DNA of 64,000 nucleotides from Collybia mongolica (lineage: Eukaryota; Basidiomycota; Agaricomycetes; Agaricales; Clitocybaceae): contig JAAXNY010000011.1 of the NCBI GenBank assembly GCA_013420905.1, forward strand, positions 1,860,001 to 1,924,000. The letters are read 5' to 3'. The notes under the pieces are model-generated. The model worked only from the letters and a program-made list of their open reading frames with translations. It made no database searches and was not told where the DNA came from. Shown one piece after another: positions 46,883 through 59,118 of the stretch (its first letter is position 1; each line of letters begins with the position of its first letter). The position numbers and the translations under genes were made by a program.

Positions 46883-48225
46883 TTATCTTTTCAGAATCAA
46901 ACTTAACTGTGAAATAGAGTTGCTATATGGAACAAAAGCCCATAGTCTGAGCATTGTAATAAAGATTTTGCAGTACAATTCAAGAAGTGGAGAATGTTTG
47001 CCAAAGTCAAGAATGGGCTGGATACATGCTTCAAAAAATGTTAGACAGCTATCACAAAAGTTAGTGTTTAAAATATACTTAGTTGTTTCAGTTGTGTCAG
47101 AAAATGAGCCATATTTGGCACCCAAAGAAATAAAGTTAGTACCCAAATCTGCAAGGTTTTCTACTATACCAAACCATAGATGAGTGAACTGAGGAGTAGT
47201 TTTATCAGATGTACTACCAATATAAGTTACCTGGGTATCTGAGCAGATAGAGTTTACTTTTTGAACCATAGCTTTTTCCTGCTTAGGAATACTACACAAT
47301 GCTTTAGATCTACTCCAATGAGGAGTGTTATAATGGGTTTTGTATTTGCTCACTTGAGCAATCTTGGTTGCAATTTCCAATGACAATGATTTAGCAATGT
47401 GCAATGACAATGATTTAACAAAGCAGGTCAATGCTGCAATGTCTAATGACAATGACAATGGTTCGACAAAGCAAGCCAATGCTGCAGTGTCCAATAACGA
47501 TGACGATGATTTGACAAAGCAAGTCAATGCTGCAGTGTCTAATAATGATGACGATGACGATGAATTAACAGAGCAAGTTAATATTGCCATGTTTGTTAAA
47601 GTTTTTGAGTCAAAAGACCCATCTAGTGAAATGAAAGCTAGCTAAATATCAATTGAATATTTTTATTAGCTAAATTAGACTTACCAATATTTAGAGGTAG
47701 AAATGGAACCATGATAACTGGAGAAAATATCCAAGGCCTATCTCCAGATCTGGTGAAATTGCCTATGCAATTTTAAATTAATTTAGAAATAATAATAAAC
47801 TGCATTGTTATTTACCAAGGAAGTTATAGCATTCCAAGGTATTATATTCCCTCATAAGAGGGATTAAGGTACCACTTTGTGGTACAGAAGTACCTGAATG
47901 TCCATCTATAATAGTTAAATTGTATGGATAAGTCACCGAGAAAAACAATTAAAAAATAATTATATGATTTAGCACTTACCCAAGCCTGGCTTCAGAGCCA
48001 ATGAGGGAACTACCTCCAAAAGTGGAAAGAAGTGTCCAAAAGGATGGACAAGATGTAATAGAAGCCAGGTCACAAGAAAGTAAAACATTTGAAGTAGTGG
48101 TTGAGCCAAAATTGATGTTGCAAAATTTGATGATGGTGGTAAGAGGTCAAGAGGGGTTGAAATTAGAGTTTGGAATTTCTGAGTCTTTTCTTCAAACTCA
48201 GTCCGGAGATTTCCAGATCATGTGA
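46883..48225 (-). CDS. Unrecognised intron-containing gene upstream of the Helitron Rep
   Basis: On the minus strand three GTAAG/GTAAAT...TAG introns can be read: about 47980-47910 (GTAAGTGCTAAATC...ATTATAG), 47817-47766 (GTAAATAACAATG...CATAG) and 47689-47640 (GTAAGTCTAATTT...CTAG). Exons between them encode DGHSGTSVPQSGTLIPLM.., NFTRSGDRPWIFSPVIM.. and AFISLDGSFDSKTL.., continuing into the last exon (to 46883). That exon has a short repeat region (LLDTAALTCFVKSSSS units) and then SKYKTHYNTPHWSRSKALC, VTYIGSTSDKTTPQF, NFISLGAKYGSF and ends ...SLILKR. The first exon start is unclear. No known domain. It may be a gene carried by the Helitron or an older neighbour. Confidence 0.5.
47365..47600 (-). 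repeat. Minisatellite-like tandem repeat (about 51-57-bp units) in the unknown gene
   Basis: Four imperfect units, each with TTTGACAAAGCA(A/G)GTCAATGCTGCA(A/G)TGTC on the plus strand. Open on both strands; the minus strand is favoured because it joins the spliced exons. Confidence 0.85.
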
Positions 48226-48410
48226 TCAATGGGTTCACCTGACATAAGTTCTGCTCATTCTTAGGTTATCTGTTCAAGAACCACCTACTCAAGTCATGTG
48301 ACCAAACTACCTGCTTTGCAACACATAGTACCACATCACATGACCCCCAAAGCACATTATTTTTAAATTACTGCTGTACCTGCTGATGTAATAGTGTGAA
48401 TTGTTCCAAG
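48226..48410. other. Spacer between unknown gene and B pair
   Basis: No ORF or recognised repeat. Confidence 0.3.
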
Positions 48411-49300
48411 ATGAGTTCTTTATCAACCCAGTTTTTGGGCAAAAAGTTGATTCATTCATTCATTCATATTTCAATACCGCAGGAAAATATTTCCATAATG
48501 GGATTTTTCTTCTCTTATGGCTTTTTATAGCATGTCTCCACAAATACAAAGTATTGTGACATAATTTGCATGTATTTGGGATGCTTACATAATGCCTTTG
48601 ATGATGCCATCAAAATTATGCATATCTAATATTCCAAAGCATTGCATTTCAAAATTTATTTTGTGATTTTCTCCATAACCAGTAAAGCTATTACCTTTGT
48701 TTTTATATGTTTGGAATGTACAAACATGGCTCTACAATTTCCTTGTTGAGCATAATTTTCCCATGGTCCATTTTGAGTGAAATGTCAGAAATGTCCAGAT
48801 CCAGCTAGTTTTGAAGGTCTGTGTGTTATGCCAGGGGTGAACAAACATCTTATAACAACAATGACCCTTACCAAACATGACCCTTGTGGGAAATCATCCT
48901 AAACATTGGAAAAATCAACAACTACTACTATATTTACCTGAAATACAAAGAGGATTGATTTCTCTATTTATTGACACATGTCACATGATCTATTACACCA
49001 CATAAGTATACCAAATACATGACAACAATCTGAATGCTTATTTAGTGTACATGATCCTGGTAAAAGTTAGTTCTGATGGTTTTTGTGTTTTCTCCATAGC
49101 CAGGCAAGCTATGGCATTGGGCTTTGTGCACAGGCATTACTTGTTTACTTGGTAACATTTTCCCATGGTCACATGACCTCTATAAACTATCATCTACATT
49201 GTTTCTAGTCATTTTGAATGTGGAATGGACTTATTTCTCCTAAGAAAAGAAATAAAGAACGAGTACCTGCCACACAGTGTGTTGGCCCACTCCACCCAAG
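48411..49300 (+). mobile_element. Family B copy 4 (forward arm of an inverted pair)
   Basis: It runs from ATGAGTTCTTTATC to CCACTCCACCCAAG and keeps the whole B interior. The extreme 5' hairpin is partly lost. It shares private variants with the next, inverted copy (for example CATGTCTCC, ATTCCAAAGCATTGC, GAGCATAATTTTCCC). Confidence 0.75.
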
Positions 49301-49322
49301 TACCTTAAAGGGGGGTTTTCCC

Positions 49323-49921
49323 ATAGATCATGTGACATGTGACAATAAGTAGAGAAATCAATCCTCTTTGTATTTCAGGTATATATAGTAGTAGTTGTTG
49401 ATCATTCCTATGTTTAGCATAATTTCCCACAAGGGCCATGTTTGGTCATTGTTGATATAAGATGTTTGTTTGCCCCTGGCATAATACACAGACCTTCAAA
49501 ACTAGCTGGATCTGGACATTTCTGACATTTCACTCAAAATGGACCATGGGAAAATTATGCTCAACAAGGAAATTGTAGAGCCATGTTTGTACATTCCAAA
49601 CATATAAAAACAAAGGTAATAGCTTTACTGGTTATGGAGAAAATCACAAAATAAATTTTGAAATGCAATGCTTTGGAATATTAGATATGCATAATTTTGA
49701 TGGCATCATCAAAGGCATTATGTAAGCATCCCAAATACATGCAAATTATGTCACAATACTTTGTATTTGTGGAGACATGCTGTAAAAAGCCATAAGAGAA
49801 GAAAAATCCCATTATGGAAATATTTTCCCATGGTGTTAAAATATGAATGAATGAACGAATGAATGAACGAATGAATGAATCACCTTTCTGCCCGAAAACT
49901 GGGTTGATAAAGAACTTGTAA
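49323..49921 (-). mobile_element. Family B 5' part, inverted (reverse arm)
   Basis: Reads on the minus strand from TTACAAGTTCTTTATC (49921) to about the ACATGTCACATGATCTAT block (49323). Only 22 bp separate it from the 3' end of the forward copy. It could be the 5' end of the neighbouring Helitron or a separate truncated B. Confidence 0.7.
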
Positions 49922-50118
49922 CTAGCTTTTGGTACTAATTCTCCTGTAATATTGATGTTAACAAGGCCCTCATCTAAATCATTTGAATTTGGAACTATAG
50001 AGTCAATCAGATTGCCATTGGTAATGGTTCCATCCCTGCCTTCATCTATGTCTTCACCAGGTCTGGGCAAGTCATGTCATTCAGGAACCTAGGCATATTC
50101 ATATCATGGTGATCTACA
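49922..50118 (-). other. Coding-like remnant
   Basis: The minus strand is open for MPRPGEDIDEGRDGTITN...VNINITGELVPKAS up to the B terminus at 49921. It is acidic with no known domain. It looks like a piece of a gene cut by the B/Helitron end on one side and by element A on the other. Confidence 0.35.
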
Positions 50119-51863
50119 TTACAAGTCCTTATGTTTACATAAGTAACTCATTCATCACCCTGGGTTTGCGGGGAAAATTCAGTGTACCCAACAAGATCCA
50201 GTGTTGTTTTTCCCATGGTTAGTAAGTTTGAAGTGTTCCGAGATTTCATTAGAACATGATCAGTAAACATTTTGAAGTACATCAGTAAGACTTTGTAGTC
50301 ATGGAAATATTTTTCTAACTGTGGGAATCAAAATTAGCCGACACACAGATTTCAAGCAAAAATGGCAACTGCTAACATGGGCTGCATTTAATAATATAAA
50401 TTCGAGTTAATTGGTCATTTTCTTAAGATATCTCAAGAAACAATTATTAACTGTCCACTGCATAATCATGCTTACATTTGTCAACTATGCTGTTAGCTCT
50501 AACAGCGTAGTTGACAAACATAAGCACGATTACAAGAGGCTTGTTCCGCTTTGGGCCAAACTTTTCCCACAATACAAAACATTGCATATCTCAACAATGA
50601 CAAGATCTATCAGTGTTGGCCAGTCACGACTTTACTGTGACAGTCATCAAAATGACTTGATGACTTTTTGATGACAAGTCATGACTGTCTGAAATGGAGT
50701 GACTGGCACATGATTTCAGAGTCAGAAGGGTCCATCCATATTAGGATGCCTGATCTTATCTCCACTCTTATTTCTACTTTTTGTACAACGTAACTCTCGA
50801 GGTTTTTGCAAAATGATACAGAACTTTATGCAGTGTAACTCTCAAGGAATCTGCAAGTATTATACATATGCCCATTTATTGTTACTAAAACCTCTTAAAA
50901 GGCCAGACAAGGAAGGAACTAAAATGGTAAGTCTTGACTTCAATCCTTCAATCTTAATCGTCTTCCATGGCTACTAGAGTCCGATCAGGTGCTTGTGGGT
51001 GGTGGCAAGGCTATTTTCACAATCACCTGAAGTTCTTGAGCAAAGATGCCATTGCATTTGTGGGCGTTGGCGTCTCTTCAAAAGCAAAAGTTTATTGTAT
51101 CTGGTGTTTTGAGAATGATGTTGTGGAAGCTCAGGTTCAAGAAAGCAAAGAGGTCTGGCAAGGAAACAGAGCCATCAAGCAAGATAAAAAAGATGTAGAA
51201 AAATCAGGTGCGTACCTCTATTCTGTATAAATGGTTATCACTAATGTTGTGGTACAGTGTGGGTGGTGCGTGATGAAAACATGAATTCTCCCTACAGTTG
51301 GTTGAGATCAGCAACCAATACCCTAGTCAACCACCTCGTGAACTGCCAACATCAACCAGACAATGTACACAAACACGCACAGACTGAGAAGGACAAGCAA
51401 GCATTGAACACGAGTTCCCCCACAGGCCATTGCCATGCACGCCACACTGACCTCCCACCAATCACCAGACTCCCATTAACTCACTCTGAATCTGCACTAA
51501 CAGGCTATGCAGAGAATCATCAATTCCTAACTCCAAGCAATTTCATGTCGCGTGCACCATCACCAGCCAGTAAGTCTCACACCTTCTGATTCCATTTCAG
51601 TGGCTCATCTATGTCACCTTCCTTGTGCTAATTTGAGCTGCCCCCCTTCTTGAGTGGAAAGTGTTGCTTCTAGTTTGAGAATTGGAAGCATTGGGCCTGA
51701 AGTGTGGTCTAGAGCAAAACAGAACCATTTTGACTGCAAAATTGCACAAGTAACAACATCTGGTGGATTACCACTTTCCTGGATTGAAAACTTCGAAGTT
51801 CAATTGTTTTTTGAGGAGTTTGTCCCAGCAGCAAATTTGCCATCACGGAAGACACTAGAACGT

Positions 51864-53079
51864 TGATAGGGCCCGAAATTGTTTGCACTTATAAAGTCGA
51901 CAAGTAAGGCTATTAGTATCATTTCTAATAACCAAGTAAACGGTAATAAAGGATTAGAGTCGAGCTCCAAGACGGCTAATCAGAGTGAACTAGTCTAATG
52001 GACAATACACTATCAGTACAGAGGACTATGAGTACGGTCTATTATTAGTCCTATTCACCATGCCTGGTTACAACCTCGGTGTCTTAGTTCATAAGTAACC
52101 ATTGTAGTATGATATCATTAGTCCGGGGATCATCATTAATAGGAGAAGTAATTGTAAATTCGGGACTTGCACAACCCGATCTTAGTCAGGGGCACTTGGT
52201 GTTAACTACCGGAAGTGACGGGACACCATGAATAGCAACCGGGACAATCAGGAGAAGTAAATGACAGTGCCGCGCTGTTTTAAATAACAAAGCGCGCGGT
52301 CGGGACTTGATAAGAGTTTAGCCAGCTCTTTCAATATTTGATAAGTAACCAGTAAACGGCATAATTGGCACACATGGCATGCGCGCCAAGTTGTAGAGGA
52401 CATGTCAGCATTGAATACAGATCCTTGGCGCGGGGGAGTGCGGTTCCGTATAAAATTTACAATTCCGTATGATATTTAGTTTGTACACTATAAATAGACT
52501 GTAGATGAGTAGTGCAAAGGTAAGGAATCTTGCCCCCACTTCGCACTACTATAGAGTATACAAATCACATTTGTTAAAACACTATTGCATGCCCAAATTA
52601 AGGATCAGATTGCTTCAAAGTTGTCTTGATTGGAATTGATTGAAGAGATCAGAATTAAAGAAACTTAGTTCACTTGGAACTTAGTACTACATTGTCCGTT
52701 GGAATTACTAGGCACTTGGCCTTAGTGCACTTGGCACTGTTTTGTTTGATAAGTCACTTGGACTTATAGATCCGCTTGGGATCGTTAATAATTGAATGTA
52801 CACTTGGTACTCAGTCTATTGGATTGAGAGATATTATAAATATACCTAGCAAGCTTTAAACCTGTGTTGAAGCTTTGTCTGAATCAAACCCGTTGAGAGA
52901 TCATTGGAAAGGGCTTTGGCTAGTACTATTCAAAGCTTAGTGCTTCTAAGCACTTGAACCCGAACTCAAAACAGGCGATTCCTACTGTTCGTGTGTTGAT
53001 TGTTAGGTTTGGTGTGTGTGTGTGTAAGAGATTACATTTCATAGCATCAGCACACTTATAGCCCAGGAGCCCCCTTTCA
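51864..53079 (+). mobile_element. Solo LTR, family D copy 3 (1216 bp)
   Basis: Same ends and length as D1 and D2, with perfect 4-bp duplications ACGT (51860-51863 and 53080-53083). TATA box 52489-52496. It lies within the hAT transposase exon, which joins in frame without it. Confidence 0.95.
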
Positions 53080-54233
53080 ACGTTGTCTGATTCCTGAGGC
53101 AGTGAGGGAGTTACATGCAGCGGTGATGGCCTTGGTAAAAGGAAAAAATGCAACACTCCAAGGTGATGGGTGGATAGGTGAAAACCACTTACATCTCAAT
53201 GCATTTATGATATTTGTGGACAGAAAGGTATTTATTTTTTTGGCAGAATTTTCATTATTCTAATTCGCTTTTTGTAGCTTCAGATGGTTCACATTCACAA
53301 TGCAACAACAGAACAAAAGAATATGGAGAACCTATTCCATGTTCTTGAGGAAGTCTTTGCAACACTTTGGGATGAATGGGGGGTTATTGTGGTGGCTTTG
53401 GTAACTGACACCTCTGGCAAATCAAGGAAAGCCAGACAACTGTTTGGCATGAAATATCCATGGATCATTGTGCTTGATTGTTATGCCCACCAAGCAAGTG
53501 TTATTATTTTATTTTTAAACTAAAATTTAGAACACCTCTTTAGGTGAATCTTATCGTTGGTGACTACATCAAATGCAATGCACCTCTCCTTGCCTACATG
53601 GATGAAGCAACTGATCTTATTACTTGGCTTCGCAGCAGGACAATAGTCCTGGGTTTGATACGAGCAGCTCAGATCAATACTGTGGGCCTGTCTCACACAA
53701 AAGCTGTCATCCGTGCAGTCCTCACACATTGGACATCGCATTATCTGGCTTTCCATTGACTTTGTCAATTGGAAAGCATGCTTCTTTCCATAATTTATGC
53801 TGATGAACTATGTCCTGAGAAAGACAAATTGATTGTCACAGGAAATGCAAAAGCAAAACAGAAATCTTGTCAGATGGTCACTATTGTCAAAACTCCGCTT
53901 TTTTGGCACTCTCTTGCTAGGCACATCTCTTGGTTTATATATGCCAAAAACATTAGCTAACTTAAAATATAGAATTGTACATCATCTCCGACCCCTTGCT
54001 ATTGCTGCAAACATCATGCAAGCAGCATATTGCCAGCTTGATCAAGTACTATTAACATTTGGTTATCTCATGATGCAGTATCATCAAATGACTGAACCAG
54101 AGGATATCATTGGATGTATTGCAATTATGAAAAGTATCAAACAGTGCTGGGCTAAAGCTGATCAAGAAGTGTTCATTGCTGCAGTGATTCTTAATCCATT
54201 ATATTGATCCACTCCCTTCGCATAATTGGGGTT

Positions 54234-57200
54234 TTACGAGTCCTTATGTTTACATAAGTAACTTGTTCATCATCCTGGGTTTGCGGGGAAAATTCAGTGT
54301 ACCCAACAAGATCCAGTGTTGTTTTTCCCACGGTTAGTAAGTTTGAAGTGTTCCGAGATTTCATTAGAACATGATCAGTAAACATTTTGAAGTACATCAG
54401 TAACACTTTGTAGTCGTGGAAATATTTTTCTAACTGTGGGAATCGAAATTAGCCGACGCGCGGATTTCGAGCAAAAAAGGCAACTGCTAACATGGGCTGC
54501 ATTTAATAATATAAATTCGAGTTAATTGGTCTTTTTCTTGGGATATCTCAAGAATTAATTAATAACTGCCCACTGCATAATCATGCTTACGTTTGTCAAC
54601 TACGCTGTTAGCTCTAACAGTGTAGTTGACAAACGTAAGCACGATTACAAGACACTTGTTCCGCTTTGGGTCAAACTTTTCCCACAATACACAATATTGC
54701 ATATCTCCACAATGACAAGGCCTATGGATGCAATTTAAATTGCTACTACTAGATATGGTGAAGGGCTACCCAATTGGTATATTTCTATGTATTTGTATTT
54801 GTTTGTACATCTTCAAACATCATGATCAAAAGCAGCTCTCTCACTACAAGCATGTTACAAATCAATATCAAGTTTGTATATGACTTTGCCACACAGCTAG
54901 CCAAACAAACAATAACATCAAAGTTCCCACAATATAAATCATTGCATATCTCAACAACAACAAGGCTTATGGATGTAATTTAAATTGCTAGTGTTAGATA
55001 TGGTGAAGTAGTACCTCATGTATGTGTTTGTATGTGTTTGTATTTGTTTTTATTTTTCTAAACCTCATTGACAACAAATTTATTGCTACATATTGTAAAT
55101 GAATACTGTATGCATATCATTTCACCACACATCTGGCCAAACAAACAATAACACTAAAGAAATTTCCCACAATATAGATGACACTTATCTCAGCAAATAC
55201 AAAGCTGATGGACATGCTACTACTACATATTGTAAAGGAATACATTATATGTATGTTTATATGTATTTGTAGTTGTTTGTACCCTTCCAAATCTCATTAT
55301 CAACAACAACCTTTTACTACATATTACAAATGAATATGATCTGTATATTACTTTGCCAACATCTGGCCAAACAATCAATATTAATGAAATTCCCACAATA
55401 TAGATGATGCATATCTCAGCAAATACAAGGCTAACAGAGACAATTGAAATTGCTACTACTCCTAGACCTATGGAGGGGGTACACCAGGAAATGTATATTT
55501 ATATTTGTTTGTACCTTTCCTAATTTGATTATAATCTCTTGTTATATCTATTTTAACATCACATTTATATATACTTGGCTATAAGCATAGCCAAACAAGG
55601 CAATGTGGACACTTCTGGAATCTATAATGCTCAATATCTTGACAATAGCTAGCTATATGAGTATGGTTAAATATAGTATGTGATAACACAAGAAAAAACA
55701 CTTAACAGGCATATGTACATTTGTTTGAACTTTGTCTTTGATGATGATATTTCTATTTTTAGCATATCTAATAAGTTCTTGATTAACCCAGGATACAAGG
55801 CTAGAAATAAATTGTTCAATATTGAATAGTTGATATACATTCCAATACTGTGGGAACTTGGTTCTATTATAGGCATTTGCATTGATATTATTTCCTTATA
55901 TTACACAATTGGGTAGTCCAATCTATAGATAGATACATTGGAAAAATACTGTGAGTGTACCAGAAGTCTATATCAGCCTACTAGAGTTGTGCAAATAGTA
56001 CAGGAGTAAAGTATCAGTAAGAAGTAAACTAATATTTGTAAAAGGAATAAGAACATATCACAAGGTAGATAGAATTATACCAAGGTAGTCTCAAGGTATA
56101 CAGCAGCATATAGGTGCATATACAATAGAACAAGGTATATCTGAGCAACTAGATGTAGGGCACATATGCACTCACCTTACACACATCTGGTTAGGGCACA
56201 GGGGTGATTGACACTACTTGGTCTAGACAGCACATCCAGGGGTGCACACCCAGCCACCAGGTGGTAGTTCTACCATATGGAATACGCCACTGCATCACCC
56301 ATGTCCACCATGCTAGCTGCTCACTAGCAGATGTGGGCAGGCAGTCACTGGTAATGTGGCAGGTGCCTCTGTAGTTCTTGTTGCAGCTCTTATTGTTGTG
56401 ATTTTGCAGTTGTTATTTTCACTGAGATGGGTGGGTATGAGAGAGGGTGGTGGTGGTATCCATGGCAGTGAGACCTGGCATTGTATTTGGCAGTATTGTG
56501 CACAATTGTATAGCAGGGAGGTGATGGGAGGGGCAGCTGGGTATGTAGTGGTGGTGGTTGACAACAAGGCTAATGGGTGATGTGGCACCCATCAACAATA
56601 CTCAGCCATTGCCACAACAAAAGGGTGGGCAGCAGGGGGACTTTATAGTAACAAGCAACTTGGAGTGACAAGCTCATATTGCCAAATGCTTAATCTCCAT
56701 GCTTTATGCACATGTTATGTAACCTTGAGGCCTTGTATTTGACTCTCTAAAATATTGCATTTTGTGCATTAAATAAGCAATGGTAAGTATAATTAAGTAA
56801 GCAATCTAGACAGTCTGCATGGACTTCATGGGGAGTTGTTCCAAGCTGGGTCTGAGCATCCAAGTAACAGCATGGATTTATAGACTTAGCTTTGACTTGG
56901 CTCAGATGCAGACTGTCAATTAAGCAGGGCTCCCTGCCAAACAGGGTCTGAGTCAGTCTGCAGACACCTGCATTTGTCTGTGTGGTCTGTGTGGCTCATG
57001 TGGCTCAGTGTAAATTCCCCAGAGAAGCTACTGAGTTGGTTGTATATTTGGAATATACAAATATGGATCTACATTTTCAAGTTTGTTAATTTTTTCACAC
57101 AGTCCATCTCTGAGAGTCTGAGTCCCCACTTTACCAGCTGACTTGTTTTTAAGGAAAATGCCTAGATGTATATTGTTACCTTTTATTGATGGATATTTGT

Positions 57201-57940
57201 ATAGGATCTATAAACACCAAATTCTATTGGCATACACCATGGGTATGGGTGAAGTTGTAAGGGGATCACTTGTTTGTCTACATCTAGCCATCAGAATCAC
57301 TATTGCACAGCTTGTATAGCCTCACTGTTATATCTATTATTCTGACACACACTGCTTTAGCCCCTTGACAGATAGTAGTTTACTCTGGACTGACATATCA
57401 CAGATGGATTGTTGCATCAGTAGAGTTACTAAATTCTGTTGTTATTTGAGGCATAGGCATAATGTACTGCATATAAGGTGCCCCTTCCTCTCTATGGAAG
57501 GGCACCTTTGCAATAGACTTGGGCTGGGTTCTCTACTCATAGTCAAGCCTCTAGTGCTCTATGCTCATCCCTTCCCTGTGTGGTTGTTCATACTGTGTAT
57601 ACTGCTCCCTGTCTGAGTCTCTTGGCAACATGACCCCTTACAGAAGTGCAACAAGTATTTGGCAAGCTCAAATGTGTGGTCATATCACACCTTCATGTTG
57701 TGTATCCATCAGGCCTTCCATGATGTCAAGCTACTCCCTGTAGCCTACAATCTAGTTCTAGGACAATGCCTGACAAGTGTTCCAGAACCAAACTTATTAA
57801 CAACAAAAAGTAATATAAAGCTGAATAGATTCTGGATAGCTAGTTCTATTGCAACAACCTGGTTCTAGAAATATAAAGAAAAGTTAATCAAAAAAAAACA
57901 TAAGGACTCGTATCTGCCAGTAATGGCCCTCTACCTCAAG
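54234..57940 (+). mobile_element. Family A element copy 4 (complete, inside the hAT)
   Basis: Starts TTACGAGTCCTTATG and ends CTACCTCAAG, with T at the right junction. The hAT frame (LGF | LNNAGIH) joins across it without any duplicated codon. Nearly identical to copy 1 (3879-7591, inverted), so one of the youngest insertions. Palindrome at 54578-54647; 240-bp array at about 54680-55560. Confidence 0.9.
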
Positions 57941-59118
57941 TCTCAATAATGCTGGTATCCATATTCTTCTAGAATGACTTTGGACACAAGTTTTCAGAAC
58001 CAATCCACCTGTTGAATTCTATTCTCAGTTGAAGGATTACCTCAATCAGTCAGGGATGTTTGAAAATCTCGAACATCAGTGTGCATGACAGGCCACAATG
58101 GCTGAGAATCAGGTGCACTCTGCCTCTTCATGTGAACATCACATGCTGATGGAGATATTATTAACATAGAATAAAAGCCCTGATCCCATTGACATCCTCA
58201 ACAATTTCTGCTTCTCTGGCCAGCCTGTGCCTTCATTTATCCATCTGGCTAATCATATCCTTTCTATCTCTGCAAATTCTGCATCATGTGAACACCTGTT
58301 CAGTGTTTTTGGCAATACACTCACCAAATTACACAATTGCCTTGGTACGGAGACACTCACACAACTCACCAAACTCAAGATGCACATCCATGACAAACAT
58401 CTCTGGGAGAACACTAAAAATAGAATTAAGCATGACTTTTCTGCCCAGCACAATATCCCATTGACACTGATTACAGTTGACAATGTCACAAGTACTCCAG
58501 TAGCAGGTGGATGATTGATTTAATATACAATCACATTACCACTTACATTTTTCATAGGACTGCTGCCACCATGGATAGATGAGGAGCCTGACAGCAACAT
58601 TACTGTGGATGATCCCACCAGTACTCCCAGTGGCTTTCGAAGCATTGCAATCCACCATGCTGAATCTGTTGAGCATGATGATGATGATAATGAGCCACCA
58701 TGACAACCAGGGACAATTGGAAGACCAATTTGCATTGACCAACTCTTCAATTTCAATTCACTGCATTGGGTCAATTTATATTCAAAAACTGCAATGACAA
58801 GTTTTGATGAGGAGTTGGAGCTGCTTGACCTTGATGCTGATGGTGAGGATGATGCTGATATTGAGGTTGATAATACAATGGAACAGATTCTTATGAATTA
58901 GAAAGACATTGTTGTACTCAGACTACACAAAGATCTTAGTGAATTGCATGTGATAAACACAAGTTAAGTCAATTATGTAATTAGCAGGTTTAGGGTCACA
59001 GTCAAGTCCGGCATGATCAGTCACTGACAGTTGGCACACTGTAAGGTGACTTTGATGACATGTCAATGACTTGGCCAACACTGAGACCTATGGATGCAAT
59101 TTAAATTGCTACTACTAG

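Larger units (their letters stand above)
50967..58514 (+). pseudogene. hAT transposase, spliced, broken by nested elements
   Basis: Start MATRVRSGACGWWQGYFHNH with a BED-like zinc motif (CIWC ... HLVNC). Intron about 51207-51257 (GTGCGT...ACAG). Then WIENFEVQLFFEEFVPAANL and KTLER; LTR D3 interrupts, and the frame resumes as CLIPEAVREL, QGDGWIGENHLHLNAFM, intron 53228-53280, VALVTDTSGKSRKARQLF (catalytic Asp region), CYAHQ, intron to about 53543, VNLIVGDYIKCNAPLL and EDIIGCIAIMKSIKQCW. Element A (54234-57940) splits it again between LGF and LNNAGIH. The hATC dimerisation domain follows (HLANHILSISANSASCEHLF, SVFGNTLTKLHNCLGTETL, 58236-58370). Several stops show decay. Confidence 0.85.
50611..59083 (+). 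mobile_element. hAT transposon (Tol2/Ac group) with nested LTR D3 and element A
   Basis: Inverted ends CAGTGTTGGCCAGTCA and TGACTTGGCCAACACTG, and 8-bp duplications AGATCTAT (50603-50610) and AGACCTAT (59084-59091) that differ by one transition. Subterminal GTCA/TGAC motifs are dense (50621-50700 and 59010-59075). Removing LTR D3 and element A leaves about 3.5 kb with transposase exons, so this was an autonomous element. Confidence 0.9.
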
